A DNA stretch of 64,000 bases. Source: Bacillota bacterium (GTDB lineage: Bacteria; Bacillota; Clostridia; Lachnospirales; Lachnospiraceae). The position numbers and the translations under genes are program-made. Shown here one piece after another: positions 1-7,610 of this stretch. The stretch lies in assembly GCA_023409535.1 (NCBI GenBank), contig JAEYGZ010000021.1, positions 1 through 64,000 on the forward strand. The letters run 5' to 3'. The notes under the pieces are model-generated. The model was given only the letters and a program-made list of their open reading frames with translations, was not told where the DNA came from and made no database searches. How positions within the stretch are numbered: position 1 is the stretch's first letter; every line of letters begins with the position of its first letter.

Positions 1-65
1 CCACCGACAGCTTCGCAGTATTGTTCAGAAATCGTTTCTGGTCTTGTAGGAAAATCTTTTTTCAT
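1..65 (-). CDS. N-terminus of an unidentified protein (cut by window edge)
   Basis: A minus-strand reading frame starts at ATG (65-63) and is open to the left edge, giving 21 residues beginning MKKDFPTRPE. A GGAG ribosome site lies about 10 bases upstream (complement of 73-80), so the start looks real. The piece is too short to assign a family. I do not recognise it. Confidence 0.5.
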   Translation of the reverse strand, partial: MKKDFPTRPETISEQYCEAVG

Positions 66-208
66 AATACTCTACTCTCCTAATATTTTTAGATTTTGGC
101 TCTCTTTATTTTACTATTCTACCACAACAAACACGACAACAGTATGTCTTGTTTGTTTGCCGTAGTTTATATAAATTTATTTCGACCCTTGCCCTTTTTC
201 TTTTTCAT

Positions 209-337
209 TCAAATGCCCCTTTCTACATTTGCATCTATTCCCTCTGAACATAATCTATTAGCAAACTCAAGTATTTTGTTTTCAAATACCAGATTATCAT
301 GACTAAAAGAAATAAATTCCTTCGGGTTATTATTCAT
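209..337 (-). pseudogene. Relic of a SEFIR/TIR-like domain protein
   Basis: A 42-residue minus-strand frame reads MNNNPKEFISFSHDN, then LEFANRLCSEGIDANVE, then stops. This matches the start of SEFIR domains (roughly 'PKVFISYSHD...LANRLRSDGIDV'), the Toll/IL-1R-like fold found in bacterial immune and signalling proteins. Only the first strand and first helix of the fold survive. No continuation was seen in the other minus frames downstream. It is best read as the stump of a lost gene. Family call is by eye and tentative. Confidence 0.4.
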
Positions 338-472
338 TTTTATACCCTTTTCTTAAGTATGATAAATAATAACTTATTTTTTCCACTCTTTCAATATAAT
401 GTATTTTTGTCATACTTGCCATAAACATTTATAAAAAACATATTTTGGTTCTGTAACTATGAATCATGTTTT

Positions 473-701
473 GAACTTTATTTTTGTTATAAATCTACTC
501 AACTATATCTACAAAAATGAACTTTATTCTTTATAAAAATAAAGTACAAAACAAAATAAAGTACATTCTTTGAAAAATGTACTTTATCGCTCTATTCCTT
601 ATATAGCAAGGATTTCATCTATTTAATTATAAAGTACACTATTTTTAAGTTATAATCATTACTGAAAATTTCAAGAAAAATAACTAAATTATGAACTTTA
701 T
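473..701. repeat. Seven copies of G(A/T)ACTTTAT in both orientations
   Basis: The nonamer occurs as gaactttat at 473, 519 and 693, as gtactttat at 579, and inverted as ataaagtac at 539, 556 and 629. The copies at 556 and 579 are the arms of a perfect 12-bp inverted repeat (556-567 and 576-587, 8-nt loop). The stretch 66-880 otherwise holds only the SEFIR-like relic and AT-rich sequence. The cluster could be operators or iteron-like sites; no function can be assigned from sequence alone. Confidence 0.6.
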
Positions 702-880
702 TGTTATGAAAACTTAAAATAAAATATTATTAATAATTAATAAAAATGAATTTTTATATTTAAAATGCTCTGATAGATAATAATATTAGTTTATGGACAT
801 GATAGAAAGCGGGATATAATCTCCCTCCTTTTCAGTTCGCAATTGTTAAAAAAGCGAACCTGCCACCTCATGAATAATGA

Positions 881-1570
881 TTACCGTCTACATTTTCTTT
901 TTATGATAGCATACATTATTGTAGGAAAGTCTGGCTCAATTGCTGTAATACCACTGTTGAGCAAAGTTAAGTTGTTTTCTGTTATCTCCTTTGACAAGGT
1001 ATCAAAACTGACCACTCTACATGATGTTGCCGCAATGAATAATTCTTTACCTGTTGCTTCATGTGTTCTTTTTTGTAAATCAAAAGCCTGAGATATATCA
1101 GTTTTTCTTTCTTCCATTCCATCACCAATGGTGCATATTAAAGCAATTCCTGTTTCACTTAATTGATTATAAATAAACTCATAAAAGGATTTTCTATCTT
1201 CATCTTGAACCAGCATATGAATAACGGCAATAGCATAAATAAAATCAAATTTTACTTGAAGGCTATCGGTCAAACAATTTAACACTTGAAAAGAATCTGC
1301 ATTGTCTGGATAGCTTTTTTTGCAATAGTCTATCGCTGTCGATGAAATATCAGTTGCTAACACGTTAAATCCATCTTTAAGCAAGTAATGAGCATCTCGA
1401 CCTTCCCCACATCCAATTTCAAGTATTTTAATTTTACAATTATTAAAATAATGATTAATAGTATCAATTACGATTTTAGAATTGTTATCAGAAAACCATG
1501 TAATGGAATTTTTATGGACTTGTTTGTATCTATCATCATATGCTTCATAATACTTCTTTGTTTTTTCCAT
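881..1570 (-). CDS. Class I SAM-dependent methyltransferase
   Basis: The 229-residue protein has the Rossmann-fold SAM-binding motif I (EIGCGEG at 51-57), followed by the acidic end of strand 2 (ATDISSTAIDYC) and a motif-IV-like FDFIYAIAVIHML. This is the layout of Methyltransf_11/25 proteins, probably soluble and acting on a small molecule. The start at 1570 has a GGAAGG ribosome site about 7 bases upstream. It stands alone, with the thrS leader pointing away from it. The substrate cannot be told; TehB-like or biosynthetic O/N-methylation are both possible. Confidence 0.85.
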   Translation of the reverse strand: MEKTKKYYEAYDDRYKQVHKNSITWFSDNNSKIVIDTINHYFNNCKIKILEIGCGEGRDAHYLLKDGFNVLATDISSTAIDYCKKSYPDNADSFQVLNCLTDSLQVKFDFIYAIAVIHMLVQDEDRKSFYEFIYNQLSETGIALICTIGDGMEERKTDISQAFDLQKRTHEATGKELFIAATSCRVVSFDTLSKEITENNLTLLNSGITAIEPDFPTIMYAIIKRKCRR

Positions 1571-1749
1571 ACCTATCCTTCCTGCTTAAAATATATATTA
1601 TTACTTCACTTTTTAAAACTATAACGAACTATCAGTATGATAATATTATACATTGCTTGTTTGCTTAATAGCAATATCTTTGTAACAATAAGGTACTTGT
1701 TGGTGTGCTTCATGTTCAGCATGCTTTTCTGTTAGTCAAGTGTAAATTA

Positions 1750-1778
1750 TTGACATAGTACAATGGATATGATATACT
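1750..1778 (+). promoter_or_regulatory. SigA-type promoter for thrS
   Basis: TTGACA (1750-1755) and TATACT (1773-1778) are separated by 17 bases. They lie just upstream of the T-box leader. Confidence 0.75.
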
Positions 1779-1803
1779 TCAAAATAATTAATATGAGAAA
1801 AAG

Positions 1804-2048
1804 CGATGACGGAAACAAGTAGCATATTGAAAGCATCCAGAGAGAGCATCATTTGGTGGAAGATGTTTATGCAGAAAGTATGTGAAAACCATTCTAGAGC
1901 TGCAATGCCCAAAGTAGATGTAAGTATTGTCGCATACCTGCGTTAAAGGTTAGGATTTGTTTGAATCTGAAGTTAAAAATCAAGGTGGAACCGTGCAATT
2001 AAGCACCCTTAAGATACATGTATATGTGTGTCTTGATGGGTGCTTTTT
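1804..2048 (+). promoter_or_regulatory. T-box riboswitch leader of thrS
   Basis: The leader carries the AGAGAG element of stem I, the conserved T-box sequence AAGGTGGAACCGTG (1982-1995) and a terminator hairpin whose arms are AGCACCC and GGGTGCT (2001-2048), ending in a T run. A likely specifier is ACC at 1888-1890 (GAAAACCATT), which fits threonine. T-boxes read the charging of their tRNA: uncharged tRNA-Thr stabilises the antiterminator and turns thrS on. The specifier assignment is an inference from position. Confidence 0.9.
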
Positions 2049-2089
2049 CTTATGTTAATCAAAATTATTTTAAGAAAGGATTGATTGAT

Positions 2090-3853
2090 ATGAAAATCAG
2101 TATGAAGGATGGTTCCATCCGGGAAGTAACATTTGATGAAGAGTTGGGAAAGAATGCTTTTCGTCACACAACAGCGCACATTTTAGCTCAGGCGGTAAAG
2201 AGGTTGTATCCGGGAACAAAATGTGCAATTGGTCCGTCTATTGAAGATGGATTCTATTATGATTTTGAATTTGATTTTGAATTTTCTGCTGATCAATTTG
2301 AAGAAATCGAAAAAGAGATGAAAAAAATTATCAAAGAAAATTTGCAGCTTAGACACTATTCGATGGGTAGGGAAGAAGCGATTGAAATGATGGAGGCAAA
2401 GGAAGAATCATATAAAGTTGAACTAATTAAGGAATTGCCGGAGGATCAGCAACTAAATTTCTATCAACAGGGCGAATATGTTGAGTTATGTGCAGGACCG
2501 CATGTGGCATATACAAGTTCTATAAAAGCTTTCAAGTTATTATCGGTCGCAGGTGCGTATTGGCGCGGTAACGAGAAAAACAAAATGTTGACGAGAATTT
2601 ATGGAACATCCTTTCCAAGTAAGGAATTGCTAGATGAATATTTAGAGCGTTTGGAGGAAGCAAAAAAACGCGATCACAGAAAAATTGGAAAAGAATTGGG
2701 CTTATTCACCCTTATGGACGCGGGCCCGGGCTTTCCGTTCTTTCTGCCGAAGGGCATGATTTTAAAGAATCTGTTAATCGATTATTGGCGAAAGCTTCAT
2801 CGTAGAGAAGGCTATCTTGAAATCTCCACGCCGATTATGTTAAACCGTGAACTTTGGGAAACGTCCGGCCATTGGAATTACTATCGCGAGAATATGTACA
2901 CCACGGTCATTGACGAAAAGGACTTTGCCATTAAACCGATGAATTGTCCGGGTGGTATGCTGGTGTATCAAATGGAACCGCACTCCTACAGAGAGCTTCC
3001 GATGCGCATCGGCGAGTTGGGTATAATTCATCGTAACGAAAAATCCGGTACCTTGCATGGTCTTATGCGAGTACGCTGTGCAACCCAGGACGATGCACAT
3101 ATCTTTATGACGCCAGAGCAAATACCGGCGGAAATCAAAGGTGTAGTAAGGCTTATTGATGAATTTTACTCGCAATTCGGCTTTTCCTATCACGTGGAAT
3201 TATCTACCCGCCCGGAAAACTCCATTGGAAGCGACGAGGATTGGGAACTGGCAACGGCTGGGCTGAAAAATGCACTGGATGATTTAAAGCTTCCCTATGT
3301 TATCAACGAGGGCGACGGCGCCTTTTACGGTCCGAAAATCGACTTCCACTTAGAAGACTCCATCGGAAGAACGTGGCAGTGCGGCACGATTCAGTTAGAC
3401 TTCCAGTTACCGCTGCGCTTTGCAGCAGAATACATCGGTCCCGATGGCGAGAAACACCGCCCGATTATGATTCACCGCGTAGTCTTTGGCTCCTTGGAAC
3501 GCTTTATCGGTGTATTAATCGAACATTTCGCCGGAAAATTCCCATTATGGCTATCGCCGGTTCAAGTAAAGATTTTACCAATTTCCGATAAGTATGTAGA
3601 TTATGCGGCGCAAGTAAAAGAAAGTCTAATAAAAGAAGGACTTCGCTGCGAGATTGATGAGAGGGATGAAAAGGTCGGGTACAAGATTCGAATTGCCAGA
3701 CTGGAAAGAGTTCCTTATATAGTGGTCGTTGGAGAAAAGGAAGCTGAGGATAAGAGTGTTTCCGTTCGAAAAAGGGACGAAGAAGACTTGGGAAAAATGC
3801 CAATAGATGCCTTAATTAAACTATTACATGATGATGGAATTGATATGCCGTAA
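2090..3853 (+). CDS. thrS: Threonyl-tRNA synthetase lacking most of the TGS domain
   Basis: Class II synthetase that charges tRNA-Thr in the cytoplasm. At 587 residues it is about 50 shorter than the usual ~640. The editing domain starts almost at once: HTTAH (26-30) and CAGPH (134-138) supply the HxxxH...CxxxH editing site. Catalytic zinc Cys286 lies in NCPGGM, followed by motif 2 (MRVRCATQDDAHIF) and motif 3 (GSLERFIGVLIEHF), then the anticodon-binding domain. The start at 2090 is preceded by AGAAAGGA; an in-frame ATG at 2018 lies inside the terminator and is unlikely. The only trace of TGS is the first strand (MKISMKDGSIREV). It may be a second, accessory ThrRS. Confidence 0.93.
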   Translation: MKISMKDGSIREVTFDEELGKNAFRHTTAHILAQAVKRLYPGTKCAIGPSIEDGFYYDFEFDFEFSADQFEEIEKEMKKIIKENLQLRHYSMGREEAIEMMEAKEESYKVELIKELPEDQQLNFYQQGEYVELCAGPHVAYTSSIKAFKLLSVAGAYWRGNEKNKMLTRIYGTSFPSKELLDEYLERLEEAKKRDHRKIGKELGLFTLMDAGPGFPFFLPKGMILKNLLIDYWRKLHRREGYLEISTPIMLNRELWETSGHWNYYRENMYTTVIDEKDFAIKPMNCPGGMLVYQMEPHSYRELPMRIGELGIIHRNEKSGTLHGLMRVRCATQDDAHIFMTPEQIPAEIKGVVRLIDEFYSQFGFSYHVELSTRPENSIGSDEDWELATAGLKNALDDLKLPYVINEGDGAFYGPKIDFHLEDSIGRTWQCGTIQLDFQLPLRFAAEYIGPDGEKHRPIMIHRVVFGSLERFIGVLIEHFAGKFPLWLSPVQVKILPISDKYVDYAAQVKESLIKEGLRCEIDERDEKVGYKIRIARLERVPYIVVVGEKEAEDKSVSVRKRDEEDLGKMPIDALIKLLHDDGIDMP

Positions 3854-3862
3854 AAGAGGAGG

Positions 3863-3934
3863 ATGCAATATGCGATAGAATTATATTATGATAAAGAAAC
3901 AGAGAATAAACTATTTGATTTTTCCAGTTTTTAA
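3863..3934 (+). pseudogene. Stump of a 2'-5' RNA ligase family gene
   Basis: Ten bases after thrS, with its own AGAGGAGG site, a frame starts MQYAIELYYDKETENKLFDF and stops after 23 residues. This is the typical beginning of clostridial 2'-5' RNA ligase/phosphodiesterase-like proteins. The HxT catalytic motifs are missing because the gene ends early, and the terminator at 3951 follows directly. It is a truncated remnant. Confidence 0.5.
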
Positions 3935-3950
3935 AATTAGATAGTTGTAG

Positions 3951-3997
3951 AAAAAGAATACCCTTCCATTCTTTTCAAATGGACGGGTATTCTTTTT
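3951..3997. terminator. Bidirectional intrinsic terminator
   Basis: Arms aaaaagaatacccttccatt (3951-3970) and its near-complement (3978-3997) enclose a 7-nt loop, with A/T runs on both sides. It serves thrS and its stump from the left and the FG-GAP gene from the right. Confidence 0.8.
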
Positions 3998-4089
3998 CAA
4001 AACTTCCAAGACATAACCGGCTACGGTAATCTTCAGGTCAGTGGGCAGAGTCTCAACCAAAGTCTGAACCGCGACATCTACCTTTATAA

Positions 4090-6324
4090 TTACTCGGGGG
4101 AGGGAACTATATTGATGATCAGGGGCATTGACTGGGGTGAAGTATTCTCGTCATCGAATGCTGTGACTGTGTACCTGTACTCTACGCCGGGTTCGATGTC
4201 CTCGTCAAGATAGCCTACATCTATAAAATCGCCAAGCTTAATGCCGTTGCGATATAGGGTATACCCAGTGGCACCCATCACGGGAATCCAGTCGATGTAC
4301 ACACTGTGGTTGTTAGAATTAAGCGCGGAGGGGCGAGCCGGGGTGCGTGCAGCTATGGTCGGGATGAAGATATCGGTTGGGTAACGCGAGTAGTTGGCCA
4401 TGAACTGAGACTGTGGCTTGGGCACTCCGGTAATGCCGTCCGTCAGATCATTCCAGCCGTTGGAATATAGGAATATTTCGCCGTTATCGTTGTAAGCAAC
4501 AAGCTCATCGCGGGCATCGCCGCAAAGATCCATTGCCATAAAGCGATTGTCGACACCAGGCAGTTCGAACAGCGGGTTGAAATAACCGTCATAGAGTGTC
4601 GGGGGTTTATCCAGATCCGGGTTACGGCCTATATTGTAGTATCCGGAACCGTCCTCGCCCGGGTTAACGTAAGGAGTAAGACTCTGCGCCTTATTGCCGT
4701 TTCTGAAGAATGACGCGTTCAGCGGGGCGTAGGTGCCGGTCCAGTTGGATACGCGGATGACGATGGTGCCGAAACCTTGATAGTTGTTAGGTTCCTTGTA
4801 TAGGGTATCACCATTGGAAGATATCTCGAACATGCCGTCATAGTCGTGTGTTGTTGTGTTACGCAGACGCCTGTCAAGGCCAACAATCTCCAGCCCGGAC
4901 GTTTCGGTACGGAAATCGGCCAAAAGGACAGACTGCGGCTCGCGGGCTACGTTGTTGCCCCAGATGAATTTGCCGTCCCAACTGTAGCAAAAGGTAGAGA
5001 CACCGGCTCCGCCGCCGCCAAACACTACTTCAAGGCCATTGTCCGGGTTGCCGTCAACGTCACCCACCTGGATGGTGTCAACATGGTCGGAGGCCTGCCA
5101 CTGCTGTGTTGTGCCGGGGATGTATATCGGGTTGCCTTCCGCATCCACTATCATGGTGGGTATGTACCAGAACACGGAGCCGTCGGCCTTAAAGACCGTA
5201 TAGTTGGAAATGATCTCGTCGACGCCGTCGCCGTCAAGGTCGACTGCCAGAGGCATATGGCCGGTCAGCGTCTGAGAGTCCGTCTGACCGGATTGTCTTG
5301 TGGTATGGCGCCATTTGTATTCCATTACAAATTCGCCGTCAAGGTTGAACATCTCAAAGGCCGTGAGGTTCTGATAACGCCCCTTGAGGGTCACGAACTG
5401 GCGGACACCCTTCTTGCCATTGACTATGCGTCCGTCAAGATCAGCGAAGACCAGGCAGTCGCCCAGGCTGTTTACGCTGTCGATGCCGCTGCCGGTCGAG
5501 CTAAGGCCGGGCACGTTCAGCTCCGACAAGGGCTTTTTGCACTCATTGCCTTTGGAGTCCAGCTTGACCTTACCTGTGCGGCCGTCCAGGATCACGAAGA
5601 AAGCGCCGTCGTAGTCCGCCCCTCTATCCTTTTTGGGGTGACAGATGGCAACCACTTCGTTGTAACCGTCTCCGTCCACGTCGTAGATATTGACTGGTTC
5701 GTCGGAGCTGGTTCCGGTGACGCCTGATCCGAACCCGTCATAGTCCGGATCAAGGGTGAATTCCCACAGCACCTCACCTTCGAGGTTGTAGGCGATCAGT
5801 AAGTAGAGTACGCTGCCATTTAAGGTGTAATTGCTCTGCTTGCTGGTGTTGCAGACAAGTATCTCTGTACGGCCGTCGCCGTCCAAATCGCCTAAGCGCA
5901 AGCGGCTGCCCTTAGTCTTGACATTGAACCTGTTCAGCAGGACTGCTTCGTTATTGGCCAGCATGATAAAAGCTTCCTTGGTTGGCTCGCTCTCTCCGAA
6001 CTCGTTTACGGCGGACACCTTGTACCAATAGTCGTGTTTCGCTTCGACAGCGGCATCGGCATAAATAGTGGCAGTGCCGGTTGTCTGCCCGATGGATGCC
6101 CAGTTGTTTTTACCCGAATCGCGGCGGTAGATATTGTAGTGGTCAGCCTCAGGCACAGCGTCCCAGTTGATTGTTACCGAATCCTGAGTGACTGGAGTGA
6201 ATACGATACCGGTTGGTGTCTTGGGAAGCTTGTCCGACGCCGCCGATATGGGTATGAAATCGATGGACGTCAGACACATTACCAGTACGAGCGCAAAAGC
6301 TGCTTTTCTTAAAATCCTTACCAT
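4090..6324 (-). CDS. Secreted FnIII/FG-GAP protein, PL11 rhamnogalacturonan-lyase-like
   Basis: The 744-residue protein starts with a signal peptide (MVRILRKAAFALVLVMCL...SAA) and an AAGGAGG ribosome site. A fibronectin-III domain (about 35-125) precedes a multi-bladed propeller with FG-GAP/calcium motifs such as DLDGDGRTEI, DVDGDGYNEV and DLDGDGVDEI. A second FnIII domain ends the protein. The pattern (HVDTIQVGDVDGNPDNGLEVVF, shown in parts) and the C-terminal ANYSRYPTDIF recall polysaccharide lyase family 11, which cleaves the rhamnogalacturonan I backbone outside the cell. The gene is visibly richer in G+C than all its neighbours and sits between two terminators, suggesting horizontal gain. 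The lyase activity is an inference; an adhesion propeller is the alternative. Confidence 0.75.
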   Translation of the reverse strand: MVRILRKAAFALVLVMCLTSIDFIPISAASDKLPKTPTGIVFTPVTQDSVTINWDAVPEADHYNIYRRDSGKNNWASIGQTTGTATIYADAAVEAKHDYWYKVSAVNEFGESEPTKEAFIMLANNEAVLLNRFNVKTKGSRLRLGDLDGDGRTEILVCNTSKQSNYTLNGSVLYLLIAYNLEGEVLWEFTLDPDYDGFGSGVTGTSSDEPVNIYDVDGDGYNEVVAICHPKKDRGADYDGAFFVILDGRTGKVKLDSKGNECKKPLSELNVPGLSSTGSGIDSVNSLGDCLVFADLDGRIVNGKKGVRQFVTLKGRYQNLTAFEMFNLDGEFVMEYKWRHTTRQSGQTDSQTLTGHMPLAVDLDGDGVDEIISNYTVFKADGSVFWYIPTMIVDAEGNPIYIPGTTQQWQASDHVDTIQVGDVDGNPDNGLEVVFGGGGAGVSTFCYSWDGKFIWGNNVAREPQSVLLADFRTETSGLEIVGLDRRLRNTTTHDYDGMFEISSNGDTLYKEPNNYQGFGTIVIRVSNWTGTYAPLNASFFRNGNKAQSLTPYVNPGEDGSGYYNIGRNPDLDKPPTLYDGYFNPLFELPGVDNRFMAMDLCGDARDELVAYNDNGEIFLYSNGWNDLTDGITGVPKPQSQFMANYSRYPTDIFIPTIAARTPARPSALNSNNHSVYIDWIPVMGATGYTLYRNGIKLGDFIDVGYLDEDIEPGVEYRYTVTAFDDENTSPQSMPLIINIVPSPE

Positions 6325-6470
6325 TTTTGATCCTCCTTTTTTGCCTATGATACAAAATTATATAACATAACAGCCAATTGTCAATATTTAACATTTCTGA
6401 AAATAATACAAAAAACAATGAAATAGCAATCAAATCAATTTTTCTGGCTTGAGTCTGCCCTGTAATATAA

Positions 6471-6510
6471 AAAAACGACAGATAGTATATTAAAACTATT
6501 GTCGCTTTTT
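6471..6510. terminator. Intrinsic terminator-like hairpin
   Basis: Arms aaaaacgacagatagt (6471-6486) and actattgtcgcttttt (6495-6510) pair imperfectly and end in a T run on the plus strand. It lies upstream of the FG-GAP gene and insulates it from the left-to-right direction. Confidence 0.55.
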
Positions 6511-6559
6511 CATTTTTATCTTTTTTATATAAATGACAAAATGTAATTACATATAGAAA

Positions 6560-6780
6560 TTATCTGGGTACGAAGTATTATCACATTACACCGGATGCCG
6601 CCCCAATTGGACAAGATGGGCCGTATTTCTTTATCCGGATAGCAGTACTTCGGGACAAGTTCGAGGTGTTGACCCGAAGTGACAGGGTTCGGGGAGTCTC
6701 CCCCAACAAGCAATTTTTTGTAGGTTCACCCTACAAAAAATATATAACTGCGGCCACAGTTGTCCTGCTTGCCGTTTAGC
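6560..6780. other. oriT-like relic of a conjugative or mobilisable element
   Basis: This GC-richer patch between AT-rich flanks contains a perfect 11-bp inverted repeat (TTTTTTGTAGG at 6714-6724, CCTACAAAAAA at 6730-6740). Twenty-two bases further on is GTCCTGC (6762-6768). Hairpin plus TCCTGC resembles the nick region of IncP/MobP-type transfer origins (core ATCCTG). The patch also has the look of sequence found near mobilisation genes in clostridial ICEs. No relaxase gene is nearby, so if real it is a relic. A short minus-strand frame here (6525-6713) is not considered a gene. Confidence 0.35.
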
Positions 6781-6844
6781 GAAAAGGCTATTTTACAGCT
6801 AATCAAACAAAAATACTTATAGAAAAGAATAATCTACTTTGTAT

Positions 6845-6873
6845 TTGACATCATTATTATCATATGATAATAT
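6845..6873 (+). promoter_or_regulatory. Promoter with overlapping palindromic operator
   Basis: TTGACA (6845-6850) and TAATAT (6868-6873) have a 17-base spacer. The perfect palindrome ATTATCATATGATAAT (6856-6871) covers spacer and -10, and a second half-site (ATATGATAATG) follows. The arrangement suggests autorepression by the HTH protein that starts at 6908. Confidence 0.7.
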
Positions 6874-6907
6874 TCTTATATGATAATGTTGATAGGAGGT
6901 TGTTCTA

Positions 6908-7450
6908 TTGAATGATAAACTAATGAAGTGTATGAGCAATCCGGTCATGCTTAGGTTATTGCTTGAAATCCAGGAACAAGAACAGACCACTGCAAAAAAG
7001 TTGTCCGAAGCCTATACCGATATACCGAAGGCTACCTTGTACCGTTATTTAAGTCGTATGCTTAATGATGGTGTTCTAAAGATTTTGGAGGAAAATAAGA
7101 TTAGGGGTACGGTTGAAAAGGTATATGCTCTTAATTTCGCTCTGGAAATTAACAAAGAAGATATGCAAAAAGAAAACGCAGGTGAAGAATATTTACGAAT
7201 ATTCACAAAGTATTCGATGGGATTATTGCGCGAATTTCAAGAATACATAGAAAGAGATGATATTGATATTACCGCCGATGGTTCAGGCTTTTGGTCAACT
7301 CCTGTGTACCTGACAAAAAATGAACTTGAACAAGTGGCAGCAGAGATACGAGCCATCTTGAATCCCTTGCTTGCGAATACGCCAACGGAGGGAAGAAAGC
7401 TACGCAACATAGGTGTTGTCGTTACTCCCCCAAAGAAAAATGATATATAA
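6908..7450 (+). CDS. Winged-helix transcriptional regulator
   Basis: A 180-residue protein with an N-terminal winged HTH of ArsR/HTH_20 type (VMLRLLLEIQEQ...ATLYRYLSRMLNDGVLKIL, about 12-60), followed by a helical C-terminal half that may bind a ligand or dimerise. The start is TTG, chosen because AGGAGG sits 8 bases upstream; there is no ATG with a ribosome site. The palindrome over its own promoter points to autoregulation. The retropepsin-like gene follows within 50-160 bases and is probably co-transcribed, so the regulator may control that protein. The inducer is unknown. Confidence 0.8.
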   Translation: MNDKLMKCMSNPVMLRLLLEIQEQEQTTAKKLSEAYTDIPKATLYRYLSRMLNDGVLKILEENKIRGTVEKVYALNFALEINKEDMQKENAGEEYLRIFTKYSMGLLREFQEYIERDDIDITADGSGFWSTPVYLTKNELEQVAAEIRAILNPLLANTPTEGRKLRNIGVVVTPPKKNDI

Positions 7451-7498
7451 TCTGCTAAAGTTTTGAATAAATGCAACATCCCGAAAGGGGAAAAAATT

Positions 7499-7561
7499 AT
7501 GAAATCTAGGCTTAGTTCATGTATCGCAGCACTTATATTGTGTGTTCTCATGCTTTATTAG
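7499..7561 (+). pseudogene. Frameshifted lipoprotein signal peptide of the next gene
   Basis: After GAAAGGGG, ATG 7499 reads MKSRLSSCIAALILCVLMLY and stops (TAG 7559). In the +1 frame the reading continues FISTATACTPINN, a perfect lipobox (TATAC). One extra base in the CTTTATTAG stretch therefore separates a signal peptide from its lipobox and from the downstream protein. It is either a genuine frameshift, a phase-variable site or a sequence error. Confidence 0.6.
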
Positions 7562-7610
7562 TACAGCAACAGCATGTACACCAATCAATAATGAAATGGA
7601 GGCATCTGAT

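Noticed and set aside
96..302. 68-residue plus-strand frame near the left edge
   Set aside because: AT-rich, Phe/Leu-rich by composition, no ribosome site, and it opposes the SEFIR-like relic.
4008..4089. Coding-like readings on both strands just after the FG-GAP stop (plus: DITGYGNLQVSG...; minus: VDVAVQTLVETL...)
   Set aside because: Neither has a start or clear family, they oppose each other, and the stretch is only about 80 bases. It is kept only as a composition oddity.
4846..5727. Long plus-strand frame (293 codons) inside the FG-GAP gene
   Set aside because: It is antisense to a gene with clear signal peptide, FnIII and FG-GAP motifs, has no ribosome site, and such frames are expected opposite GC-rich coding DNA.
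6525..6713. 62-residue minus-strand frame (MLVGGDSPNPVTSG...)
   Set aside because: No ribosome site and no domain. The DNA looks like mobile-element flank rather than a gene.
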